Notes: generated by a model from the sequence alone, not told the origin. DNA of 63,859 nucleotides from DSFO01 sp041640715 (GCA_041640715.1 JBEPZU010000007.1:1-63859); one strand, 5' to 3'; counted from the stretch's first letter, positions 16,915 through 27,457 are shown. Program-made: numbers and translations.

Positions 16915-19664
16915 ATGAGTAGTTTTTTCTTTTAAGAGAGGAGTTAAGGCATGAAATAAAAGAGTTAGGTTATTCTAAATTAACGCCTATACAAGAAAAA
17001 GTTATACCACTAATTTTGTTAAAGAATAATCATGTTTTAATAATATCCCCTACAGGTACAGGCAAGACCGAAGCGGTTTTCTTTTCTTTACTAGATATTT
17101 TATTAAAAGATAGAAGAACAGGTTTATCTGTAATTTACGTAACTCCTTTAAGGGCTTTGAATAGGGATATTTTTAAGCGAATGAGCCTCCTTTGTGAAAG
17201 AGTTGGTGTAAAAATCAAAGTAAGGCATGGCGATACCTCTCCTAAGGAGAGGTCTTCCTTTATTCATGAGCCTCCTAATATTTTGATCACAACACCTGAA
17301 ACGCTTGATGCATTAATCGTATTAGATTCCTTTAACAGGCATTTCAAAGATCTGAGATTTTTGGTGGTAGATGAAGTTCATGAAATGATCGAATCGAAGA
17401 GAGGCCTTCATTTAATATTAGCTTTATCGCGGATTAGGGAATTCAATAAAAATTTCAGAATCATATCTCTTTCGGCTACAATAGAGGATCCTTTGAAAAT
17501 AGCTGAGTATATGTTCTTCAATGAGCCCTTTACATTAGTTAAAGAGGATTCTGAAAGATATGCTGAAGTCAAAGTTAGCTTAATTAAAGGCATTCAAGAT
17601 TTCTCAAAAGAGGTCAAGGATTTATCTTCGAGATACAGGAGCATGATAGTTTTTACTAACACGAGAAGTCTAGCCGAAAGCCTGGCGTATAATCTGAGCA
17701 AAATAGAGAATTTAAATGTGGAAGTCCACCATAGTAGCTTAGCTAGAATAGTAAGGGAAGAAGTTGAATCGAAGCTTAAAACTAGCAAACTCAAAGCCGT
17801 AGTAGCTACTAGCTCATTAGAACATGGAATTGACATCCCCTCTGTAGACATAGTTTTACAATACGGTTCTCCGATGCAGGCTTGTATTTTTAAGCAAAGA
17901 GTCGGTAGATCTGCTCATAAATTTAATTTAAAACCAAAGGGCGTTATCTTTGCATTTGATCCGATAGAAGTTCTTGAATCTTTTGTGCTAGCTCGTAATT
18001 CTAACAATGATAAATTAGAGCACTATGATCTTTTACCTTCATTAGATATTTTAGCCCATCATATAGTAGGATTATTATTAGTTAAAGGATTTATTAATTT
18101 TGATAATTTATATAACTCTATTATTTCATTAAACATTTTTAAAGATTTAACAAAAGATAGACTACAAATATTAATCGAACATTTATCAAAAACTAGATTG
18201 GTATTTGTAAAAGGGGATAATATATATCCTAAAAGAGCAAGATGTATTCCTTATTATTTTTCAACAATTTCTACAATATTTGAAGAAGCTTTATATAGCT
18301 GTATAGATATTTCGAGCGGCTCAATGATAGGTAAAGTAGATGGACGATTTCTCTATCATGCCTATGATGAAAATGTACCTCTAGTCTTAGCTGGAAAAAC
18401 TTGGAAAGTGATCTCTTTGGATGAAGAAAAACTTCAAGCTAAACTTTTGCCATTAACTCATAGCGAAGCAGAAATTCCTAGGTGGATGGGCGAACTTCTT
18501 CCTATAAGCAGAGAAGTAGCAGAAGAAGTATTCGCATTGCTAAATAGGCTGATTAGAAGAGAAGGAATTGATAATTTATCCGATGGAGAAGTCCATTTAA
18601 GCGATAGAGCTCTAGAATCCCTAAGACTTTTCTTGGATACTATTTCTTTAAATTCGCCTTTCTTGCCTTCCGAGAAATCGATAGTAATAGAGAAGTTTGA
18701 GAACATGGTTTGCATAATAAATCCTAGAGGTACCAAAATCAACAGGGGTATCGCGATAATTCTTCGCGGCCTTTTGAAAGGGAAGATATTGGAATCGAAT
18801 GCTACAGCTTATGGGGTTGTTCTTCATCTTCGTGAATCTATTTCCTTCGCAACTTTGGTCAATTATTTGTTGGAAATACCCAATCTGTTATCAGAAAGAG
18901 ATTTGCTTTCAGAGATTTTATATGATGATTATAGTTTCATTTCAGTTTTGAAACAAACTGCAGTTTTCATGGGAGTTTTTAAAAAGGAACATCTTAAGGA
19001 CTTGAATAGGAAAACGCTTCTGAGTTTAAAAAATACTTTAGTTGAAGAAGAGGCGATGGATTATTTCTTAAAGCAATATTGCGCTTCTAAGGATTTAATC
19101 AACTTCATAAACGAGATAGGTAGATCTATAAACCTACTGTGTTTTGAAGTTAGATCCCCTTCTCCAATTTCTTCCAAAATGATCTCAAGCTTAGCATTCT
19201 TTAAAGGTTTGGTAAGCAAGTCTTCACCATCTATCTTAGAAGCAATTGAGAAGAGACTGCTTGAAGAAGAACTTTTATTCTTATGCTTTGCGTGCAAAGA
19301 AGAATTTAAAGCCAAAATAGCTACCTTAAGTGAGGTACCTAGATGCAGAAAATGCAATTCTATAAAACTTGCCGCAATTAACCCATTCGATGAAGAAATG
19401 ATGAAAGCAGCTGAGGCTTTTAAACATTCGAATATCAAACTCCTAAAGAAATATTCTAATGCTTTTGAGAGGATTTCTCTAAGCGCAGAGCTTGTTTCTC
19501 ATTACGGGAAGACCGCAGCAATTGTGATGGCTGGAAGGGGAATAGGTCCAGAATTCGCGCGTAGAATACTGACTAAATGGAAAGGAGATAGGAGTGAATT
19601 GATAAAAGAAGTCTTAAATTATGAGATTAATTACGCTAGGACTAAGAAGTTTTGGTCTGACTGA
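16915..19664 (+). CDS. Lhr-family superfamily II helicase; 5' end requires a -1 frameshift
   Basis: Large helicase-related, DEVH-box protein. Helicase motifs in order are I (SPTGTGKTE), II (DEVHEM), III (LSAT), IV/V (VATSSLEHGIDIPSVDIV) and VI (QRVGRSAHK). The C-terminal region carries two CxxC pairs (CFAC and CRKC) for a zinc finger. The frame open to 19664 has no ATG/GTG/TTG until a TTG at 17016, yet it already encodes the Q-motif-like LTPIQEKVIP from 16923 onward. An ATG at 16915 enters this frame only if the ribosome slips -1 at t-ttt-ttc (16923-16929), giving a 916-residue product that starts MSSFFLLREEL. Without slipping the product is MSSFFF. See findings. Confidence 0.85.
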
Positions 19665-19884
19665 GTTTCTTCAGATTTCTCAGGAATGTCTTTTTAGTAA
19701 AAAAATACCATAAAAACAACCACAATGCCAATAACAATAGGCCTAATAGAACTCTAATTATGTTATAAAACAGGCCCTCATTACCAATCTGTTCTATTAA
19801 GAAGACTATAAGAAATGATAAGAACAAAAAGAGCAACCAAGAAAAAATTAGAAGAGAAGCCGCATATAATAAGTTTTCTTTCAA
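19642..19884 (-). CDS. Small two-helix membrane protein
   Basis: 80 residues with two hydrophobic helices (about 8-30 and 42-65) and a basic C-terminal tail KKTFLRNLKKLSQ, which suggests cytosolic termini. No family is recognised. Its start overlaps the stop of the AglH-like gene (ATGA), so it is the second cistron of that message. Its end overlaps the convergent helicase gene by 23 bases. Confidence 0.6.
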   Translation of the reverse strand: MKENLLYAASLLIFSWLLFLFLSFLIVFLIEQIGNEGLFYNIIRVLLGLLLLALWLFLWYFFTKKTFLRNLKKLSQTKTS

Positions 19885-20864
19885 ATTATCTTCACCTTAA
19901 CGAGAATACCTGTAATAAATGCCATAATAGATGACAGGCAAGCTAATGAGAAGAATATATAAGATATTTGTATTTCGCTCAAAGCGCCCTTTGATAAAAT
20001 TATCCTCATCAATGTCATAGGTGCATCTTTGTGTGTTGAAGGGAAAAGTTTGTCATCTTTCATCTCAACAGGCTTGGTCTTTATTTCCCTTCTCTCAAAA
20101 AATCTACCGACAGAAAATAATACGTAAAACCCGTTCATGATGTAGGGTAATTGTGCTATTACCACCATTATTTCCAAGCTGTAAACAATAGCTATCGCTC
20201 CTATGAAGGCTCCTAAGAAAAAGTCTCCTGAATTTCCCATGAAGACTTTAGCCGGATATTTATTGAACAGATAGAAAGCAATGAGAGAACCTATTGCCAG
20301 AGTTAAAAGAGGTATTAAGCTTAACTTACCAAAATAAAGAGAAATCGCTACTAAAGCTACTAATGGAGGAATTAATAAAAGAGGCGTCGCACCGTTTATC
20401 ACGTTTAACATGTTCACTGCATTGCTTGTCACAGCCATCCATATAGGTACTCCAATAGGATAAATTATTGTTAGTCTAGTTGAAGATATGAAAGGTAAGG
20501 AAGGGTGAGGGTTGTAATTTCCAGTTAGTAGTATAGGCATAGCAGTAAACAAAGTCAAGGTTGGCTTAATCTTTCCTCCTAAATTCTTTAGATCGTCGAT
20601 CAATCCTATTAGAGCAGCTATTAAAGCGGCTGATATTACTGTGACGTAGTTCAAATCGTTAAAAAATATGTATAACAGAAAAGCTCCTGCAGATACCGTG
20701 AATATTATGGATAAACCTCCCATGTCTGCTACTTTAGGTTTTTCTTTCTTGTGAATATCTATTCCTATCTTCCCTATTTTATGCATGTATTTTATTAAAG
20801 GAGGTAATTGAAGATATGTTGCTATGAACGCTAAGATCAAAGCTAATAAGCTGATCAATAACAT
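19881..20864 (-). CDS. GlcNAc-1-phosphate transferase of the GPT/MraY family (AglH-like)
   Basis: Polytopic membrane enzyme of glycosyltransferase family 4, which moves a sugar-1-phosphate from a UDP-sugar to a polyprenyl phosphate, the first step of N-glycan assembly. Motifs: KPKVADMGG near 42-50, the DD pair D90-D91 in LIGLIDD, NAVNMLNVINGATP, and VFMGNSGDFFLG with the catalytic-loop aspartate. About ten hydrophobic segments are visible in 327 residues. Thermoproteota homologues such as Sulfolobus AglH have the same size. It pairs functionally with uppS, the flippase and the Dpm1-like gene. Confidence 0.88.
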   Translation of the reverse strand: MLLISLLALILAFIATYLQLPPLIKYMHKIGKIGIDIHKKEKPKVADMGGLSIIFTVSAGAFLLYIFFNDLNYVTVISAALIAALIGLIDDLKNLGGKIKPTLTLFTAMPILLTGNYNPHPSLPFISSTRLTIIYPIGVPIWMAVTSNAVNMLNVINGATPLLLIPPLVALVAISLYFGKLSLIPLLTLAIGSLIAFYLFNKYPAKVFMGNSGDFFLGAFIGAIAIVYSLEIMVVIAQLPYIMNGFYVLFSVGRFFERREIKTKPVEMKDDKLFPSTHKDAPMTLMRIILSKGALSEIQISYIFFSLACLSSIMAFITGILVKVKII

Positions 20865-20898
20865 ATCTTTGCTCTAGTTTACATCAATTTAAACTTAA

Positions 20899-20972
20899 TG
20901 CGGACGCCGGGATTTGAACCCGGGTTACCAGCGTGGCAGGCTGATGTCCTAACCAAGCTAGACGACGTCCGC
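20899..20972 (-). tRNA. tRNA-Gly (GCC)
   Basis: A complete cloverleaf on the minus strand: acceptor stem GCGGACG/CGTCCGC with discriminator A, and a T arm with the standard GGTTCAAATCC loop. The anticodon stem TCAGC/GCTGG closes on one U-G pair, and the loop CTGCCAC gives anticodon GCC. It is 74 bases with no intron and no encoded CCA. A likely TATA element lies at about 20997-21008. Confidence 0.95.
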
Positions 20973-21086
20973 ACTATTTATTTTAAAACAAGGCGGTTTA
21001 AAAAATTAGGCTCATTCAAATGCCTTTTCTTCATTTCTTCAGAGTAACTCTGTAAAATCATCGCCGTAATAAAAATGTGGTTCGAG

Positions 21087-22625
21087 CTATATAGGTATTA
21101 ATTCTATTGTAGAAGAATGTTTTGATGCTATTTTCTGTAGCTTTTTAGATGCTATGCGTTGTATTTTCGAGTAATATTTCAGAGGTACTTTAACAGTATA
21201 GGTATCTTCTCTTTTCTCTATGTCGATCTCTACGGTTGGAACGTATTTACGTAAAGTTCTCATTATATCTTTCTTCGTTTCATCGTATTCGAATCTTTCT
21301 TTTTTGATTGGTACCACAAATGTCCTTTCTCCAAAAACGTAGATCTCATATTCTGGCTCTCCTGTTTCAAAGTCTTTAACTAAAACTACAGGTCTTGTAA
21401 GATCTGCTTCTGTTAAACCATAGGGTATTTTAACCGTTGTCTCTAGCGTGTATACTTTGCTTATTTCACCGTATTTTATGAATATTACAGTATCTATAAT
21501 GGAAGGTATCATACCCAGTTCTACCCTGTTAATAAACCTTTGGATAGCATCTATAGGTGTAGTTGCGTGTATAACTCCTATCATGCCTATACCTGCCAAT
21601 CTTAGGTCGGTGAATAACTCAAAGTCTTTAGTATCTCTCATTTCATCAAATATGGTATAATCTGGCCTTGAAAGCAACAATATGTCGTGGAGTTCCTCAG
21701 AGGTTCCATGGGTTTTTGAGTATTGGGTTATTCCTACAGGTAAATGCATATCTCTGGGAGATTCTACCGTCTTTATTATCTTATCTTTTCTTAGGTAAAA
21801 TTCAGCTAATGCCTGTGCAAAGGTTGTTTTACCCATGCCGGGCGCTCCAGCTATTAGTATTCCCTCAGCCTGTTCTTCTAATCTATGTAGGAGTCTTTCG
21901 CTGATCCTATAATCCTCTAATTTGAGCAACTTGATAGGCCTTACTACTGTAATTTCTATACCATCAGAAAGAGGAGGTTTAACGAGTACTATTCTATAAT
22001 GACCTAGTTGGGCTATTAATGAGGATTTTCTATCTATTTCTTTAACTTGTTCATAGGAAGTCTTTGCTATATCGTAAATTTCTTTGGTTATGTTTTCGAG
22101 TTCTGCTTTTGTTAAGATTTTATCATCTACTTTTTCTAACCTCCATTTTCCAGGCTTACCTCTTTTAACGAAAGGAAAAGTACCTTCTTTTAAATGTAAA
22201 CTCATCACATCTTCGGTGAAATACTTGGTGAATGAAGGCACTTTCTTTTCTGGTTCTTTATAAATGCATTTTATCTTCGAAGCTTTTACCATTTGACTTA
22301 GAAGATGATCACTGGTAACTATAATACCATCGAGCTCGATAGCCAGACTTATTAAAAAGTGATTTTTATCAGTGAGCAAATCATCAAACTTTAAACCTTT
22401 TGGAATGTGACTTATCAGTTCTATTGAAATGTCGTCGTACAAAGAACTTAATTCAGATATTTCTATCAATTCTTCTGTTATAGCCGTTAATTCTTCGGGA
22501 GAGATTAAGTTCTTAAAATAACCTGTGTGAACATAAAGTTTTCCTCTAACATAACCTCTACTGATTAAATCCTTTAGAGTATCTACAGTAATCGTTTGAA
22601 GATCTAATATATATTTTTCTGTCAT
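21087..22625 (-). CDS. PIN - PilT-type ATPase - KH domain protein (COG1855)
   Basis: 512 residues in three parts: an N-terminal PIN-like domain (about 1-125), a PilT/VirB11-type ATPase with Walker A GAPGMGKTT at 260-268 and FDEMR as Walker B near 318, and a C-terminal KH-like RNA-binding region ending in VKVPLKYYSKIQRIASKKL. The family is broadly conserved in archaea, and an RNA-linked role is inferred from the PIN and KH parts. It is a single gene with a TATA-like box (ctatatttaaa, 22648-22658) about 28 bases upstream of the ATG. Confidence 0.9.
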   Translation of the reverse strand: MTEKYILDLQTITVDTLKDLISRGYVRGKLYVHTGYFKNLISPEELTAITEELIEISELSSLYDDISIELISHIPKGLKFDDLLTDKNHFLISLAIELDGIIVTSDHLLSQMVKASKIKCIYKEPEKKVPSFTKYFTEDVMSLHLKEGTFPFVKRGKPGKWRLEKVDDKILTKAELENITKEIYDIAKTSYEQVKEIDRKSSLIAQLGHYRIVLVKPPLSDGIEITVVRPIKLLKLEDYRISERLLHRLEEQAEGILIAGAPGMGKTTFAQALAEFYLRKDKIIKTVESPRDMHLPVGITQYSKTHGTSEELHDILLLSRPDYTIFDEMRDTKDFELFTDLRLAGIGMIGVIHATTPIDAIQRFINRVELGMIPSIIDTVIFIKYGEISKVYTLETTVKIPYGLTEADLTRPVVLVKDFETGEPEYEIYVFGERTFVVPIKKERFEYDETKKDIMRTLRKYVPTVEIDIEKREDTYTVKVPLKYYSKIQRIASKKLQKIASKHSSTIELIPI

Positions 22626-22753
22626 CGAATACTCACAATCCTAATAAGCTATATTTAAAGTTAAACTTTTAAAAATAATAAACCTTTTGTCCAATTTATC
22701 AAGACAATTTTTCTATATTCACATTTAGTCCTTTCCAATCTATAAATGCAATC

Positions 22754-23299
22754 TCATTCAAACCACTCGAACATGTAATAACCTATTTTGTTATTTTCAG
22801 GATTTACCATTGCTAGGATCAGTTTCTTTTTCACACTATGAGAAAGTCTACCTGCTCTTATAATCTCTGTTACTTTTAATTTATCTTCTTTCTTCATCAC
22901 ATCTACTAAAAAAGGTGCATGATCTATTCCTGGTCCATATTTGTATACTAAGAAAGTAGCCCCGAACCTAGTTCCTGATTTAGGGATGTATCCTTTTTTC
23001 CTTAAGTCCTCATAAACTACATATTTAATTTCAAAATCATCTACGTATTTAGAGGCTTCTTTGACGATCCACTCTTCTTCGATTTCATTGCCTTCTTCAT
23101 CCAAAGTTTTTATGAGTTTATTCCTTTTCAAATAAAGGGTTTCATAAAAGTTCAATATCATTTTAGCTTTGAAAATAGGAGTCTTAGGTTTATCTATGCC
23201 TAAAGGTTTGCCGAAAAATCCTTCTCTATATAAATATGGCCCTTTATCTTCGTCTGGTACTATAAAGAATCCTCCCGAGTATATCGCTATTTGGGCCAT
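22754..23299 (-). CDS. endA: tRNA-splicing endonuclease, catalytic subunit
   Basis: Cuts archaeal introns at bulge-helix-bulge sites. 181 residues: an N-terminal domain, then the catalytic domain with GYIPKSGTRFGATFLVYKYG, the histidine in IDHAPFLV (H127), and RLSHSVKKKLILA with the catalytic lysine (about K158). The tyrosine of the triad is probably Y119. The size matches the roughly 180-residue type whose assembly may be homotetrameric or, in Thermoproteota, paired with a second non-catalytic subunit. No such partner lies in this window, and the four tRNAs here have no introns. Confidence 0.92.
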   Translation of the reverse strand: MAQIAIYSGGFFIVPDEDKGPYLYREGFFGKPLGIDKPKTPIFKAKMILNFYETLYLKRNKLIKTLDEEGNEIEEEWIVKEASKYVDDFEIKYVVYEDLRKKGYIPKSGTRFGATFLVYKYGPGIDHAPFLVDVMKKEDKLKVTEIIRAGRLSHSVKKKLILAMVNPENNKIGYYMFEWFE

Positions 23300-23338
23300 T
23301 CTTAAACTTAAATTCTTAGAGGTCCTTATTATGCAATT

Positions 23339-24349
23339 ATGTTAAAAAAGGCTATCAAACCATTTTTAATGTTTTTCATGGTATTCTTGATCTTCTTTCT
23401 CTTAGTCAGCTTGGATCCCTTTAAAATACTATCCATCCTAGTCAGGATTAACCCGAACTTCCTTATTTTAATACTGATTACTAATCTATTAGCTTTGCTG
23501 TTCTTTTTTCTAGCTTGGCACATCCTATTAAAGAGTATATCACCGATTTCAATAAAAGAGAATTTTATATCTACTGCGATCTCGATTTTTTTTAATTTGA
23601 CGGTTCCTTCTTTCACCTTGAGCGGAGAAATTGCAAGAGTTAGATATTTGAATAAAAAATGTAATGTCCCCAATGAAGTGTTGCTTGCAACGCTAAGCAT
23701 AAACAAATTTCAATATGGAATAATCATGTCAATCTTTTTAACTTTAGGGGTAATCTTAATGTATTATTATGGTTTTAATATAAATTTAATATTCTATCTT
23801 TTTTTGATCGTAATTCTTCTAAATATTTTATTATTAATGATAATTTTATATCCTCAAATAATTAAGAAGATATTTAAAAGATTTTTATATTTATTAATTC
23901 ATTTTAAAAAAATTGATAATAATAAGTTTAAATATTACTATAAAAAATCATTTGAATTTGTCGATAATTTTTCCGCTTCTATTAAAATTATCCTAAGATC
24001 ATCTTCTCATCTACTTGCGCTTTTATTTATTTCGTTGCAATGGTTTTTCAGCACGTTGAGTTTTTATGTAGCTTTTATTTCGCTGGGTATAGAGGTCAAT
24101 TTAGGAGTACTTCTTTTCACTTTTCCTATAATGTCATTCCTTACGATTTCTTCCTTCATAATTCCTGCAAATATAGGCTTGGCTGAACCTCTCATGATCC
24201 TAGTGTATGCAGGTTTTGGCATAGATCCTGCTTCATCATTTGTTGCTATTTTGTTAGCTAGAGGAATAATTATATTAGAAGACCTACTAATTACCGCGCC
24301 CTTAACTCTTAAATATGGAGAAAGTATAATCAAGAAGCCTTTCGAATAG
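23339..24349 (+). CDS. Flippase-like membrane protein (UPF0104/AglD-type domain)
   Basis: 336 residues with about eight transmembrane helices. The layout matches the lysylphosphatidylglycerol-synthase-like transmembrane domain: an N-terminal FFLLVSLDPFKIL, a central TVPSFTLSGEIARVRYL motif and a C-terminal IPANIGLAEPLMILVYAGFG. Archaeal members are linked to lipid or glycolipid transfer, including the membrane half of AglD, but substrates are not established. It diverges from endA with a 39-base gap whose acttaaattc stretch (23306-23313) lies about 29 bases upstream. Its end overlaps the convergent 90-residue gene. Confidence 0.78.
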   Translation: MLKKAIKPFLMFFMVFLIFFLLVSLDPFKILSILVRINPNFLILILITNLLALLFFFLAWHILLKSISPISIKENFISTAISIFFNLTVPSFTLSGEIARVRYLNKKCNVPNEVLLATLSINKFQYGIIMSIFLTLGVILMYYYGFNINLIFYLFLIVILLNILLLMIILYPQIIKKIFKRFLYLLIHFKKIDNNKFKYYYKKSFEFVDNFSASIKIILRSSSHLLALLFISLQWFFSTLSFYVAFISLGIEVNLGVLLFTFPIMSFLTISSFIIPANIGLAEPLMILVYAGFGIDPASSFVAILLARGIIILEDLLITAPLTLKYGESIIKKPFE

Positions 24350-24602
24350 TCGCTGTGGAATTATCAGCAATACCGCTTCTTTTTGCGTCCTGTGGGTTGA
24401 TATAGACTTGTTCTGCTGGTACTTCAGAGGAAGTTATTATGCTCAAAACTAATCTCTTTTTACCTCCTACTACGATTTCTGCACTATCCTTTATCTCGAG
24501 TTCTTGAGCAGTTTTTTCGTTAAGCATTATTTGTCCCTCTTTTACGCTATCCATCAATTTTACTCTAAGCCTTCTTTCTTTTCTTATTTTTTGTTGTGAC
24601 AT
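24330..24602 (-). CDS. Small conserved double-psi-barrel-like protein
   Basis: 90 residues. A basic N-terminus (KIRKERRLRVKLMDSVKEG) is followed by beta-rich text with QIMLNEKTAQELEIKDSAEIVVGGKKRLVL and VYINPQDAKRSGIADNSTATIRK. The second half resembles the small barrel at the start of Cdc48-type proteins, where a GI.DN..A/V.V.R pattern recurs. I believe it is a conserved thermoproteote protein of unknown role. It overlaps the convergent flippase-like gene by 20 bases and diverges from the large surface-protein gene at 24665. Confidence 0.6.
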   Translation of the reverse strand: MSQQKIRKERRLRVKLMDSVKEGQIMLNEKTAQELEIKDSAEIVVGGKKRLVLSIITSSEVPAEQVYINPQDAKRSGIADNSTATIRKAS

Positions 24603-24664
24603 TATTTGAAGATTCTTTTGTTTAATTAAAAACTTTAAATTGGAAAGAGCTTAACTAATTTATA

Positions 24665-27457
24665 ATGCTAGCGTATTTCCCGATCATTGTACTTTTATTA
24701 TTAAATCAATTTGCTGCTCCAAACCTCTTCAACACAACTTTATCTATACAGAGCGTAAACCTCACAGAAACCCTCGAGATATATCAAATTTATAATGAAA
24801 CGGTATTTATGCTTAAGATTTCTTACTTTAACTCTACTGATATACTCAACCTAGAGGCGGTGGAAGGCTATGAGATAGTGATTTCGAATCTTGATTTAAA
24901 CGAACGTTTGTTGAGGTGGTTTTTAAACGCACAAAATCTTATGAGTGAGCAATCTTTCTATATACAGAAGGGTGTTATTGTTAAGTTATTTTTTAATAGT
25001 GCTGAGGGCTTGGACCCAAACATCTATGTCTCTAAGTTAAATGCTTTCTTCAAGACTAAGTTCTTATTATTTAATAGGACGGATAAAGAATTAGTTTTCC
25101 TAACAGGTGGAGGCTACTCTTATTATCTAACATTAGTTTTAAACGCTATAGATTATCGCTACAATGGTCTTTATAACCTCACAAATAAACTGCCAATTAA
25201 GGTTATGGTATACAACTTCTCTAAGAACGGTGATAGAAATATGGTATTTGTTCAATCTACGGAGTTTGCCACTTCGCCTCAAATAGAGAGGGCTGATATC
25301 TTCAATATAGACTATACCAGATTTTTAGGGAATTTGACCAAGGCTAATTCTTCTTCTGCCACTATTAAATTTTTCTTATATGGGATTTCTGTAATTAATT
25401 CAACACTTCCGATTAAGTGGGACACTGGATATTCGAAGCACTGGGTAACCACTTCCGAATATGTATTAAAGGAGGGTGAGAAAATAGATAAGGTAACAAT
25501 AACCGCATCTAAATTAAATCCTTTCATATTAGTTGTACAGCGCGTTTCTCCTGCAGTTTTCAACGAAAGTTCTTCCTTAATAGTAAGCGTGTTTAATTTG
25601 TTAAACTTTCAAGCGGATGAGGTTTCAGTTAAAGTTAATCTCCCTCCATGGATATCTTCTACCAACGATACTTTAATTTTCAGGAATGTTTCATATGTTA
25701 GTCTAGAAAAATCCATAAAAATAAGAATCTCAGATAGTCTAGATCCTGGAGTTTATGAAATCCCAGCCCCTATAGCTTATTATAGATACGGCGATACCAA
25801 TTTCACCACTATAGGCAACACTGTATTAATAGGTTACAAAGTGAAGAGTTTTTCTTCGCTAAGTTTCTATATAAGGCCATCAAGCGCCGCATGGCCAGAT
25901 GTGTTATCCAAACCCTCTGATTTCTCTGTATTCGTATACAATACTGGAAACAACGAAGCTACCAATCTTAGATTATTAGTTGATTATTTGGATCAAAGAC
26001 TTTTGAATGTGAGTGCAGGTAAGAACAATACCTTTCCGGTCACAATAGATCCTTCTAAATATCGGTCAATACCTTTAGGCGCATCTGTTTTCAACAATTT
26101 GTCTTTAAAATATTACAACGGAAGTCAAAGTTATACAGTTAAAATACCTTATTCTTCGCTATTCTCCTTCTCTTCATCATTTCCTTTTCTGAACTATCTC
26201 TCTATATCTATAAGAGAGTACACAAACACGTTTAATTTAACCAATGCAAATTTGCAATTGGACTCCATTGCATTGGGATTTGCCAGATCTTCAACAATAC
26301 TTGTTGACAATCAACTTTTAGCTTCTCAAGGGCTGATTTATAACGGTAAAGATAGTTTTAAAAAAGAAGGAGAGTTACTTGTTGCAAAATATTCTTATAA
26401 TAGAGGTTACAAGCATACAATTAGTCTTTCGCTGAATATTTCTGCTTATGATAATTTCGTAATTCCAGTTTTCCAGGAAACAGAACCGTTGAAGAAAAAG
26501 ATACTGGTAGACTCTATAGTCTTTTCTTCTGCTCTAGTAGTAAAGCGAGAATTCAATTCAACGAAATTTAAGGTAGGAGATACCTTATCTGTAACAGTAA
26601 TTGCCGAGAATAAAGGAAATATACCTCTTTATGAGGTAGATCTAAGGGATTATTTAGCTAGCGGTTGGGTTTTATTGAGTGGAACTAATAGGACGTTTGC
26701 AAAAATATTAGAACCTAACAATGTGTTATCGATAACCTACGTGGTTAAAGCAGAATCTCCTCGATCTCCGGATATAGGTTCATCTATCTCTTATTTTAGT
26801 CTTTTTGGTAAAACCTTTTCTGCATCATCAAAGCCCATAGCATTAAATATATCCATTTCTGTCAATTTCTTAGTATTTAAATGGAATTTAAGTGAACTTC
26901 AAACTGGTTTATTAAGAATATACGATACTAAAGGAAATTCAGTAGCGAATTTAACAATTGAAAATGGCATTGCAAATTGGGACGGTTACATTGGAACTTT
27001 CTCTGTCAAAGTTTTTTATGAAAATAATGAAGTTTTATCCCAAGATTTTAGGATAACAGCTCTAAATAATAGTTTCAAATTGAAGACTTACATTTTTGAT
27101 CTTAAGCTTAAGGTTTCTGACATGTTTGGGATTTTCTTTCCAAATGCCAAGGTGATCGTAAAAGGAAACGTGGATACAGAAGCAGTACTCGAGAATGGTT
27201 ATTACCACCTTTATAATATACCCAAAGGGGTCTATTCAATCTTGATAAAAGTGGGCAGTTATGAATATAAGCTTCCTTTGGTTATAGATGAGTTCACGAG
27301 CAATCTAATAGTAGTTAATTTACCTTTGTTTTACATAGGGCTTTTCGCTGTTGAAGCTTCGCAATTAATTGGCTTGATATTCATTATATTTATGCTATTA
27401 TTTACTTACAACTACGTTAAAATAAGCAAGTGGCAGAAAGCTAAAATAAAATCTTAG
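24665..27457 (+). CDS. Large membrane-anchored surface protein
   Basis: 930 residues. Residues 1-18 form a signal-like hydrophobic stretch, the body is beta-rich and full of N-x-S/T sequons, and residues about 893-917 form a C-terminal transmembrane helix followed by a basic tail. Around residue 640 there is a CARDB/DUF11-like module (KVGDTLSVTVIAENKGNIPL, then LEPNNVLSITYVVKAE), and a second occurs near 290-350. Near 855 there is a carboxypeptidase-regulatory-like beta domain. It is probably an extracellular adhesin or S-layer-associated protein. TATA-like box at 24632-24640. It converges with glyS with a four-base overlap. Confidence 0.75.
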   Translation: MLAYFPIIVLLLLNQFAAPNLFNTTLSIQSVNLTETLEIYQIYNETVFMLKISYFNSTDILNLEAVEGYEIVISNLDLNERLLRWFLNAQNLMSEQSFYIQKGVIVKLFFNSAEGLDPNIYVSKLNAFFKTKFLLFNRTDKELVFLTGGGYSYYLTLVLNAIDYRYNGLYNLTNKLPIKVMVYNFSKNGDRNMVFVQSTEFATSPQIERADIFNIDYTRFLGNLTKANSSSATIKFFLYGISVINSTLPIKWDTGYSKHWVTTSEYVLKEGEKIDKVTITASKLNPFILVVQRVSPAVFNESSSLIVSVFNLLNFQADEVSVKVNLPPWISSTNDTLIFRNVSYVSLEKSIKIRISDSLDPGVYEIPAPIAYYRYGDTNFTTIGNTVLIGYKVKSFSSLSFYIRPSSAAWPDVLSKPSDFSVFVYNTGNNEATNLRLLVDYLDQRLLNVSAGKNNTFPVTIDPSKYRSIPLGASVFNNLSLKYYNGSQSYTVKIPYSSLFSFSSSFPFLNYLSISIREYTNTFNLTNANLQLDSIALGFARSSTILVDNQLLASQGLIYNGKDSFKKEGELLVAKYSYNRGYKHTISLSLNISAYDNFVIPVFQETEPLKKKILVDSIVFSSALVVKREFNSTKFKVGDTLSVTVIAENKGNIPLYEVDLRDYLASGWVLLSGTNRTFAKILEPNNVLSITYVVKAESPRSPDIGSSISYFSLFGKTFSASSKPIALNISISVNFLVFKWNLSELQTGLLRIYDTKGNSVANLTIENGIANWDGYIGTFSVKVFYENNEVLSQDFRITALNNSFKLKTYIFDLKLKVSDMFGIFFPNAKVIVKGNVDTEAVLENGYYHLYNIPKGVYSILIKVGSYEYKLPLVIDEFTSNLIVVNLPLFYIGLFAVEASQLIGLIFIIFMLLFTYNYVKISKWQKAKIKS

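Noticed and set aside
21036..21052. Small palindrome cagag-taa-ctctg between tRNA-Gly and the PilT-type gene
   Set aside because: Only five pairs with a three-base loop; this length is frequent by chance.
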